This document shows, in pieces, positions 1 through 4,521 of a stretch of DNA of 5,011 nucleotides. The DNA is taken from contig JADHUQ010000162.1 of NCBI GenBank assembly GCA_016784425.1, positions 1 through 5,011 on the forward strand, in the 5' to 3' direction. How positions within the stretch are numbered: position 1 is the stretch's first letter; each line of letters starts with the position of its first letter. The position numbers were made by a program, and so were the translations under genes. A model generated the notes under the pieces. It saw nothing but the letters and a program-made list of their open reading frames with translations, was not told the origin of the DNA and did no database searches. This DNA is from Candidatus Delongbacteria bacterium (lineage in GTDB: Bacteria; CAIWAD01; BS150m-G50).

Positions 1-1554
1 GATATCCTTATAATAGAGATGGTGATACCGGACCTCTACACCACTCTTGAGACCATGTACCCGGTTGATCTGACTGTTGAGATCCAGGCGACCGACCCAG
101 GTCTCCGTGGACCTGGTGAAATGCTGATTCTGGGTTCCCCCCATCAGGTAGAACAGGGTACCATGCTGATCCATGATCCCGGGATTGACCAGGCGGGAAT
201 CCAGCAGATCCTCAAAGAGATAATGATGGTATTTATTAAAAGTCCGGGTCAGCGACAAAACATAGAAAGTGCGTCCCGAAAGGGTGTGGTCAAATTTGAT
301 CGTGTTGGTGTAACTGGTGCTGAAGCGGTTCAGACGACCATCCGGGGAATAAACCCAGGCGTGATCGTAATCCTGGTATTCCCGCCTGGTGAAAAAATTG
401 TTGAAGCGCAGTTTTGCGGTCGGTGACAAAGGTAAGGTCAGTTTGAATTGACCGGAGAGTCGTTCTTCTGTATTCATCTGTACCCGGTTGCCATCACCGG
501 AAGGGGTATCCAGTACCAGCCAGGTGGAATCGTTCTCCTGCTGAAAAAAGAAAATGGTGTTCTGGGCGATCACCTGATGCGGTGGCAGATTGCCCTCCTC
601 ATCCAGCATCCAGGGTTCGATAGCGGTGACGATAAAGTGTGGTTCGTCGGTGTTGTAACGCCTGATACCCTCCAGCCAGCCCAGGTTGCGGGAAGCACGC
701 AGGTTGCCATAAAAAGAGAGCTGCGACACCAGCGGCACCGGACCGGAGAGACTCAACTGCCCCTCCATCAGATTGAACGGATCGACCCTGTCGATGTTCA
801 TGAAAATGTCAGTATGCCCCGAAATATACTCACCGCAGTAAGCTGCAGCGCGCCCGTGATAATCACCACCCCCGTCGCGGGTGACAGTATTGACTACTCC
901 GGACATCGCCTGACCGAATTCCGCGTTGAAAGTACCGGAGATCACCTGGAGTTCCTGCACGGAGGCTACATCCACGGAGGTTCCAGCACTACCGTCATAG
1001 ACATCATTCATCGGAATACCATCGACCAGATAAGCTACCTCACCCGAACGACCACCGCGAAAGTGACCATCGACGACACCAGCCTGCAACTGTACAATCT
1101 GGGAGATCTCCTTGACCGGCAGGGCGCGAATCCGTTCAGCATCGATGTAACTGGCAGAGTAGGTTTGATCAACCTGAATCTGTTTCCGTTCCGCCTTGAT
1201 CACGACTGTTTCAGCAGCTTCGAGGATAGTCGACTCCAGCCCGGCATCCAGACTGGTAGTGAGATCGATATTTACCTGGGCATCAGTAAGCTCAAGCGAG
1301 ATATACCCGATAGTGCTGAACCGCACAACATAGATACCGGGCGGTACATTGATAATTGTGTACCAGCCCTCCAGGTCGGTTGCAGCCCCCAGTCGATATT
1401 CAGGGAGTGTGACATTTACTCCCACCAGCGGTTCACCGGTCTGACTGTCAGTCACCTGACCGCTGATCTTTCCGGTGATGCCGGCAACTGCCACCTGCCA
1501 GGTGGCAAACGAGAGGATCAAGAGGAGCATCGCTTTGACAAATGAAGATTTCAT
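1..1554 (-). CDS. TonB-dependent outer-membrane receptor with carboxypeptidase-like regulatory domain (C-terminus beyond window)
   Basis: Reading the minus strand from the ATG at 1554 gives 518 codons without a stop, running off the left edge, so only the N-terminal part is present. Residues 1-24 form a signal peptide (Lys at 2 and 7, hydrophobic LLLILSF, cleavage after VAVA). Residues about 27-110 match a carboxypeptidase-like regulatory beta-sandwich (GKISGQVTDSQTGEPLVGVNV, then DLEGWYTIINVPPGIYVV). A possible TonB box (ETVVIKAER, 115-123) precedes a plug domain at about 125-230, with RGGRSGEVAYLVDGIPMND and FNAEFGQAMSGVVNTVTRDGG as hallmarks. The remainder is early beta-barrel. Known receptors of this class move large or scarce substrates across the outer membrane using TonB-ExbBD energy. 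The substrate cannot be read from the sequence. A weak GAGAG lies 5 nt before the start, and the signal peptide supports this ATG over Met9. The gene lies 139 bp downstream of the ABC ATPase in the same direction. Confidence 0.93.
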   Translation of the reverse strand, partial: MKSSFVKAMLLLILSFATWQVAVAGITGKISGQVTDSQTGEPLVGVNVTLPEYRLGAATDLEGWYTIINVPPGIYVVRFSTIGYISLELTDAQVNIDLTTSLDAGLESTILEAAETVVIKAERKQIQVDQTYSASYIDAERIRALPVKEISQIVQLQAGVVDGHFRGGRSGEVAYLVDGIPMNDVYDGSAGTSVDVASVQELQVISGTFNAEFGQAMSGVVNTVTRDGGGDYHGRAAAYCGEYISGHTDIFMNIDRVDPFNLMEGQLSLSGPVPLVSQLSFYGNLRASRNLGWLEGIRRYNTDEPHFIVTAIEPWMLDEEGNLPPHQVIAQNTIFFFQQENDSTWLVLDTPSGDGNRVQMNTEERLSGQFKLTLPLSPTAKLRFNNFFTRREYQDYDHAWVYSPDGRLNRFSTSYTNTIKFDHTLSGRTFYVLSLTRTFNKYHHYLFEDLLDSRLVNPGIMDQHGTLFYLMGGTQNQHFTRSTETWVGRLDLNSQINRVHGLKSGVEVRYHHLYYKDI

Positions 1555-1635
1555 AAGCACTCTCATTTCAACAAGCCAGTTTTCTTTGCGAAAGTTGATT
1601 GACCTTTGCAACTGATAGATATGTCAAACCTGATA

Positions 1636-1664
1636 ATAATAGCCTGAATCTTGCGGAGCTTTAA
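1636..1664 (-). promoter_or_regulatory. Weak candidate promoter for the TonB-dependent receptor
   Basis: On the minus strand TTAAAG (1659-1664) and TATTAT (1636-1641) are separated by 17 nt. The -10 is good but the -35 matches only half of the consensus. It would give a leader of roughly 75 nt before the receptor ATG. No convincing terminator hairpin follows the ATPase stop codon, so read-through from the upstream gene is equally possible. Confidence 0.25.
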
Positions 1665-1693
1665 AAGTTGCAGGGAAAGTCGGGAGCGTCGGT

Positions 1694-2776
1694 CTAATCG
1701 GTTTCGACAATAATACTGCGATAGTCTCTTTCGGCATCAGCGAAAAGTTGCAGATCAGCTGGATTCAAATAGAACTCCAGTTTCTGTCCGGGTCGATAGT
1801 TTTCCCCAGCCGGAACCCGGGCAATCCACTGGCGGTGTTCCAGATTGAAATAGAGCAACGATTCACTTCCCAGCTGTTCAACCACATCCAACTCGGCGGA
1901 CAGTGCCAGAGCATTATCCGGCCGGTTCAAGTGTAGCTGTTCCGGACGGATCCCCAGTGTAACTTCTGGGCGAGTCTCCCCTTTAAGCTGCCGGAAGGGA
2001 ATCTCGAACGAATCTGAAATAAAGCTACCGGCAGCCATCCGTCCCTTCAGGAAGTTCATCGAGGGACTGCCGATAAACCCGGCGGTAAAGAGGTTGGCTG
2101 GTTTGTTGTAGACAGCCAGCGGCGTGTCCACCTGTTGGACAGTACCCGCATTAATAACGATAATCCTGTCGCCCATGGTCATCGCTTCCACCTGATCGTG
2201 TGTCACATAGATCATGGTGGCACCGAGCTGATTATGGAGACGACTGATCTCGGTACGCATCTGGGCACGCAGTTTGGCATCCAGGTTGGAAAGCGGTTCA
2301 TCGAAGAGAAAGACCTGTGGCTGGCGCACGAGTGCCCGCCCCAGGGCGACCCGTTGGCGTTGCCCTCCGGAGAGGGCACTGGGTTTGCGCTTGAGCAGGT
2401 TGCCGATACCGAGGATAGCCGCAGCTTCCGCAACCCTCTGTTCGATCTCGTCACGCTGGAGATGGCGCAATTTCAGACCGAAGGCAAGATTCTCATAAAC
2501 GCTCATATGGGGGTAAAGCGCATAGTCCTGAAAAACCATGGCGATATCACGGCGGCGGGGAGGGAGATTATTTACGCAGGTGTCACCGATAAATACATCC
2601 CCACCGGTCTGCTCCTCCAGTCCCGCGATCATCCGCAGGATAGTCGATTTGCCGCAACCGGAGGGTCCGACAAGGATGGCTAACTCACCATCCTTGATCT
2701 GTATATTTACACCCCTGACTGCGAAACCGCTTTCATCAAACTGCTTGGAAATGTTGACAAGTTTCACAGCTGACAT
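1694..2776 (-). CDS. ABC transporter ATP-binding protein, MalK/UgpC/MsmX carbohydrate-importer family
   Basis: A complete 360-residue ATPase of usual family length. Visible motifs: Walker A GPSGCGKST (37-45), Q-loop in VFQDYALYPH (Gln83), signature LSGGQ (135-139), Walker B VFLFDE (155-160, catalytic Glu160), D-loop SNLDAK and H-loop His193 in VTHDQVEAMTMGDRI. After about residue 235 follows the C-terminal TOBE/OB-fold region, including GIRPEQLHL (275-283), typical of MalK and UgpC. Such proteins dimerise on the cytoplasmic face of the inner membrane and hydrolyse ATP to drive import of sugars, oligosaccharides or glycerol-3-phosphate. The substrate is not decided by this sequence, so no symbol is given. 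No permease or binding-protein gene is adjacent, which suggests a shared ATPase of the MsmX type (inference). The ATG at 2776 is preferred because GAGG sits 5 nt upstream; an in-frame GTG at 2782 would add two residues. Transcription probably starts at the promoter at 2815-2843. Confidence 0.96.
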   Translation of the reverse strand: MSAVKLVNISKQFDESGFAVRGVNIQIKDGELAILVGPSGCGKSTILRMIAGLEEQTGGDVFIGDTCVNNLPPRRRDIAMVFQDYALYPHMSVYENLAFGLKLRHLQRDEIEQRVAEAAAILGIGNLLKRKPSALSGGQRQRVALGRALVRQPQVFLFDEPLSNLDAKLRAQMRTEISRLHNQLGATMIYVTHDQVEAMTMGDRIIVINAGTVQQVDTPLAVYNKPANLFTAGFIGSPSMNFLKGRMAAGSFISDSFEIPFRQLKGETRPEVTLGIRPEQLHLNRPDNALALSAELDVVEQLGSESLLYFNLEHRQWIARVPAGENYRPGQKLEFYLNPADLQLFADAERDYRSIIVETD

Positions 2777-2778
2777 GT

Positions 2779-2785
2779 TCACCTC
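2779..2785 (-). promoter_or_regulatory. Shine-Dalgarno site choosing the ABC ATPase start
   Basis: On the minus strand GAGGTGA lies just before the ATG at 2776, with 5 nt between GAGG and the start codon. The alternative GTG start at 2782 falls inside this motif and would have only a weaker AGG upstream, so the ATG is the likelier start. Confidence 0.6.
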
Positions 2786-2788
2786 TTA

Positions 2789-2809
2789 CCTGATCAGGAG
2801 TGTCGACAC
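2789..2809. promoter_or_regulatory. Two adjacent perfect palindromes in the ABC ATPase leader; possible operator
   Basis: CCTGATCAGG (2789-2798) and GTGTCGACAC (2800-2809) are each perfect 10-bp palindromes, separated by a single base. They cover the predicted transcription start of the ATPase promoter (about 2808) and the leader between it and the ribosome site. That is where a repressor would block transcription. The second has a central CG, as many LacI-family operators do, but assigning a regulator is inference only. Confidence 0.35.
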
Positions 2810-2814
2810 CAGCA

Positions 2815-2843
2815 AGTTTACATATCGCTGGTCACCTTTTCAA
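2815..2843 (-). promoter_or_regulatory. Promoter of the ABC ATPase gene
   Basis: On the minus strand TTGAAA (2838-2843, five of six consensus bases) and TAAACT (2815-2820, four of six) are separated by exactly 17 nt. The predicted start near 2808 gives a leader of about 32 nt. It faces away from the plus-strand promoter at 2920-2948. Confidence 0.6.
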
Positions 2844-2919
2844 ATGTTTTCGTGTCAGACGCAGGCGCTTTTTGCCATCAAAGAAAATTTCAGGAAATCC
2901 TGCAGGTGAGTAAATGGAC

Positions 2920-2948
2920 TTGAACCTGAGGATTAATCTTCCTATATT
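2920..2948 (+). promoter_or_regulatory. Promoter of the small 77-residue protein gene
   Basis: TTGAAC (2920-2925) and TATATT (2943-2948) are separated by 17 nt, matching four and five of the six consensus bases. The predicted start near 2955 leaves a leader of about 60 nt before the ATG at 3015. A second AT-rich box, TATAAA at 2985-2990, has no good -35. Confidence 0.55.
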
Positions 2949-3014
2949 CGCATAGATCCGATTCTCGGGCAGGATATAAAACCAGTCATCCGCGTTAACA
3001 ATGGAGTCGCCGTA

Positions 3015-3248
3015 ATGTACAACTACAAGGTCATCAGAGACGTCGAATCAGTGGACAAACGTTTCAAGCTCAAAAAGGATGAGATTGTCCTCGGCAACGG
3101 TTATTTCGTGGATCGTATTGGAATACTGAAAGACGGCAAATGGGACCTTGTCGATAAATCCGCACTTTTCCGGATGCGTAGTGGTATCGACCGCAGACAG
3201 GGCTCTCCGGAAAGACGGGTCCTCGATGATCGTCGTACATGTAGCTGA
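3015..3248 (+). CDS. Small basic protein of unknown function (77 residues)
   Basis: I do not recognise this protein. It begins MYNYKVIRDVESVDKRFKL, has no signal peptide or membrane segment and should be cytoplasmic. Residues 1-50 alternate charged and hydrophobic residues as in a small beta-rich fold (EIVLGNGYFVDRIGILKDGKWDLVD). The tail at 57-74 is Arg-rich with RR pairs (GIDRRQGSPERRVLDDRR), similar in style to RR/DRR-rich linkers seen in some signalling proteins; that resemblance is only suggestive. Support for a real gene: GGAG at 3003-3006 lies 8 nt before the ATG, a good promoter lies upstream, and the minus-strand frame over the same stretch lacks a ribosome site. It stands alone between the divergent ABC ATPase and the HU gene, which has its own promoter. 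Confidence 0.62.
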   Translation: MYNYKVIRDVESVDKRFKLKKDEIVLGNGYFVDRIGILKDGKWDLVDKSALFRMRSGIDRRQGSPERRVLDDRRTCS

Positions 3249-3251
3249 GTT

Positions 3252-3265
3252 TGCCTGAACAGGCA
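3252..3265 (+). repeat. Inverted repeat just after the small gene; possible weak hairpin
   Basis: TGCCTG-AA-CAGGCA is a perfect 6-bp inverted repeat starting 4 nt after the TGA of the small gene. In RNA it could form a 5-bp stem with a GAAC loop. No T-run follows, so it is not a standard terminator. It might protect the 3' end of the transcript or be a protein site. Confidence 0.35.
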
Positions 3266-3346
3266 TCTCCTGACTTTTGACTTCCATGAGTACTGTGTCA
3301 CAGCCTTGTGCGCGATACGGCACTGAAGAGATTTTCCATTTTACAC

Positions 3347-3374
3347 TTGACAGCCATTTCAGCGGTGCTAATAT
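3347..3374 (+). promoter_or_regulatory. Strong promoter of the HU gene
   Basis: A perfect TTGACA (3347-3352), a 16-nt spacer, then TAATAT (3369-3374) preceded by TGC, an extended -10 element. The start would be near 3381, giving a leader of about 55 nt. A near-consensus promoter fits the abundance expected of HU. Confidence 0.72.
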
Positions 3375-3387
3375 TTAGTCGACCTTG

Positions 3388-3403
3388 CGAATCAAATGAT
3401 TCG
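3388..3403. promoter_or_regulatory. Inverted repeat in the HU leader; possible operator
   Basis: CGAATCA-AA-TGATTCG has perfect 7-bp arms around two bases. It lies a few bases downstream of the predicted transcription start of the HU gene. The short centre makes a DNA-bound dimeric repressor more plausible than an RNA hairpin. No regulator can be named. Confidence 0.4.
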
Positions 3404-3436
3404 TAAACCGTTCTAAACAATAGCCTGGAGGAAGTA

Positions 3437-3730
3437 ATGGCAACCGCGAAACCGAAGGTTCCTGCGAACAAGAGTGATCTGGTTGATCTGCTTGTCAAGA
3501 AGAATGGCATGACCAAGAAGGATGCGAAGACGACCGTTGACACTGTGCTCGATGGAATTAAGAAATCTACCAAGAAGGCCGGTATCCGCCTGGTTGGTTT
3601 TGGCAGCTTCGCTGTTCAGAAGCGCAAAGCCCGCAACGGCTTTAACCCGGCCACCGGTGAGAAGATCCGCATTAAGGCCAGCAAGACAGTCAAATTCCGT
3701 CCCGGTAAGGAATTCAAGGAATTCATTTAG
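3437..3730 (+). CDS. hup: HU-family nucleoid DNA-binding protein
   Basis: A complete 97-residue HU/IHF-type histone-like protein that binds and bends DNA as a dimer in the nucleoid. From about residue 11 it follows the family: helical dimerisation region (NKSDLVDLLVKKNGMTKKDA, then DTVLDGIKKSTKKAG), the turn RLVGFGSFAV (51-60), and the DNA-binding arm KRKARNGFNPATGEKIRIKASKTVKF, with the intercalating proline at Pro71 in NPATG. It ends FRPGKEFKEFI. An extra Ala/Lys/Pro stretch of about 10 residues (MATAKPKVPA) precedes the usual HU start. GGAGG at 3427-3431 sits 5 nt before the ATG, which fixes the start and keeps the extension. The gene has its own promoter and intrinsic terminator, so it is a single-gene unit. 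HU versus IHF subunit cannot be separated firmly, but HU is the default. Confidence 0.96.
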   Translation: MATAKPKVPANKSDLVDLLVKKNGMTKKDAKTTVDTVLDGIKKSTKKAGIRLVGFGSFAVQKRKARNGFNPATGEKIRIKASKTVKFRPGKEFKEFI

Positions 3731-3751
3731 TTCGGTAGCGATTTGACAATT

Positions 3752-3778
3752 AAAGGGAGCAGCCAGCTCCCTTTTTTT
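3752..3778 (+). terminator. Intrinsic terminator of the HU gene
   Basis: GGGAGC (3755-3760), loop AGCCA, GCTCCC (3766-3771), followed by seven T residues (3772-3778). AAA before the stem pairs with the first Ts, extending it to 9 bp. It begins 21 nt after the HU stop codon. Confidence 0.93.
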
Positions 3779-3951
3779 GTCTTGAAATCTTCCCCCAATC
3801 TGGTAAACCTGAACCGATGGTACCTTCTATTAAAACCCTACGTTGATTCCTGGATCAGATTTAACCTGACTTAATCCGCTGGAGGAACCTCTGGAGTAAG
3901 TGTACAATTGTGCCTCAGGTTGCCAGATTACCGATTCGCAGAGTTTTATAC

Positions 3952-3980
3952 TTGACTTGCTGCAGTAGTGTGGATAAAAT
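3952..3980 (+). promoter_or_regulatory. Promoter of the tRNA operon
   Basis: TTGACT (3952-3957) and TAAAAT (3975-3980), each five of six consensus bases, are separated by 17 nt. The predicted start near 3987 is about 18 nt before tRNA-Pro. The stretch from the HU terminator to this promoter (3779-3951) holds no gene that I can support. Confidence 0.75.
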
Positions 3981-4004
3981 AAGTGCTTCATTAGTTCTTT
4001 GAGC

Positions 4005-4079
4005 CGGGGCGTAGCGCAGCCCGGTTAGCGCGCCTGCCTTGGGAGCAGGAGGCCGGAGGTTCAAATCCTCTCGCCCCGA
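4005..4079 (+). tRNA. tRNA-Pro (anticodon TGG)
   Basis: A full cloverleaf is visible: acceptor CGGGGCG/CGCCCCG, D stem GCGC/GCGC, anticodon stem CCTGC/GCAGG with loop CTTGGGA (anticodon TGG at 4040-4042), and T arm GGAGG-TTCAAAT-CCTCT. The C1-G72 pair and A73 are features of bacterial proline tRNAs. No CCA is encoded (TTA follows), so it must be added by CCA transferase. It is the first gene of a four-tRNA operon. Confidence 0.97.
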
Positions 4080-4107
4080 TTACCGGGGGACACCGAGCGA
4101 GACGGAA

Positions 4108-4181
4108 GCGCCTGTAGCTCAACTGGACAGAGCAACGGCCTTCTAAGCCGTAGGCTGAAGGTTCGAGTCCTTCCAGGCGTA
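4108..4181 (+). tRNA. tRNA-Arg (anticodon TCT)
   Basis: Acceptor GCGCCTG/CAGGCGT, D stem GCTC/GAGC, anticodon stem ACGGC/GCCGT with loop CTTCTAA (anticodon TCT at 4142-4144), T arm GAAGG-TTCGAGT-CCTTC, discriminator A. The D loop AACTGGACA carries the A20 expected for arginyl-tRNA synthetase recognition. The first acceptor pair is a G-U wobble (G4108 with T4180). No CCA is encoded. It starts 28 nt after tRNA-Pro and reads rare AGA/AGG codons. Confidence 0.96.
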
Positions 4182-4299
4182 TTTAAGTGTTTCTCAGATT
4201 GTGCCGATCCAGTCAGCGACTCTGGGAAGAGCTTACCTGTTGATGTCCCTTTGAAATGCTCATCTCGATAAAACCGGGATGTGGCATTACACTTATGCT
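4182..4299 (+). other. 118-nt structured spacer inside the tRNA operon
   Basis: This stretch between tRNA-Arg and tRNA-His has no coding frame with a ribosome site and no clear promoter. Two hairpins can be drawn: one at 4209-4225 (CC-AGTC-agc-GACT, closing on GG) and one at 4261-4281 (CATCTCG/CGGGATG, 7 bp around ATAAAAC). The second can be extended by TGC/GCA to 4257-4286. Neither is followed by a T-run. They may be processing signals or remnants; function is not shown. Confidence 0.35.
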
Positions 4300-4300
4300 G

Positions 4301-4373
4301 GTGAATGTAGCTCAGTTGGTAGAGCGCTTGGTTGTGGCCCAAGTGGTCGTGGGTTCAAGTCCCATCATTCACC
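4301..4373 (+). tRNA. tRNA-His (anticodon GTG)
   Basis: Acceptor GTGAATG/CATTCAC, D stem GCTC/GAGC, anticodon stem CTTGG/CCAAG with loop TTGTGGC (anticodon GTG at 4334-4336), T arm GTGGG-TTCAAGT-CCCAT, discriminator C4373. The base before the acceptor, G4300, can pair with C73 and supplies the extra G-1 that is the identity element of histidine tRNA, so the mature RNA probably begins at 4300. No CCA is encoded. Confidence 0.97.
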
Positions 4374-4380
4374 CCTGCCC

Positions 4381-4452
4381 GGCCCCATCGTCTAGAGGTT
4401 AGGACTCAGGGTTTTCATCCCTGCAACGGGAGTTCGATTCTCCCTGGGGTCA
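4381..4452 (+). tRNA. tRNA-Glu (anticodon TTC)
   Basis: Acceptor GGCCCCA/TGGGGTC, anticodon stem CAGGG/CCCTG with loop TTTTCAT (anticodon TTC at 4414-4416), T loop TTCGATT, discriminator A. It lies only 7 nt after tRNA-His, so the two are cut from one transcript. No CCA is encoded. It is the last gene of the operon, followed 7 nt later by the terminator. Confidence 0.96.
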
Positions 4453-4459
4453 CTGTAAC

Positions 4460-4500
4460 ACCCGGTAGCAGCAATTGTTGTCTATCGGGTTTTCTGTTTT
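4460..4500 (+). terminator. Intrinsic terminator of the tRNA operon
   Basis: ACCCGGTAG (4460-4468) pairs with CTATCGGGT (4482-4490) over 9 bp, including one G-U pair. The loop CAGCAATTGTTG is itself self-complementary, and TTTTCTGTTTT follows. It separates the tRNA operon from the convergent minus-strand gene ending at 4522. On the minus strand no T-run follows the hairpin. Confidence 0.88.
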
Positions 4501-4521
4501 AGCGGTGTTCGTTTGGAAGGG

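Noticed and set aside
19..426. Plus-strand open frame of 135 codons
   Set aside because: Antisense to the receptor barrel region; same reasoning.
448..1545. Plus-strand open frame of 365 codons
   Set aside because: It lies antisense to the TonB-dependent receptor, whose minus-strand frame has a signal peptide and clear domains. The plus-strand translation matches no family.
1622..1627. Perfect TTGACA on the minus strand before the receptor gene
   Set aside because: No -10-like sequence occurs 16-19 nt downstream (GGTCAA, GTCAAT and TCAATC are found instead).
2135..2683. Plus-strand open frame of 182 codons
   Set aside because: Antisense to the ABC ATPase, which has all catalytic motifs on the minus strand.
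3001..3015. Four-codon frame (ATG GAG TCG CCG TAA) overlapping the small gene start
   Set aside because: It resembles a leader peptide but contains the ribosome site itself and has no regulatory codons or attenuator.
3293..3303. CTGTG-T-CACAG inverted repeat upstream of the HU promoter
   Set aside because: Arms of 5 bp are expected by chance several times in this much intergenic sequence, and its spacing does not match the CRP or FNR site pattern.
3048..3323. Minus-strand open frame of 91 codons over the small gene
   Set aside because: It starts with GTG and has no ribosome site; the plus-strand frame has both a promoter and GGAG.
3298..3573. Minus-strand open frame of 91 codons with hydrophobic stretches
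   Set aside because: It overlaps the HU promoter and the start of the HU gene on the other strand.
3743..3748. TTGACA between the HU stop and its terminator
   Set aside because: The terminator hairpin and T-run occupy the place of a -10 box.
3882..3891. GAGG-AA-CCTC inverted repeat upstream of the tRNA promoter
   Set aside because: Arms of 4 bp are too short to be distinguished from chance.
4061..4342. Minus-strand open frame of 93 codons
   Set aside because: It runs through three tRNA genes on the opposite strand and is a chance frame.
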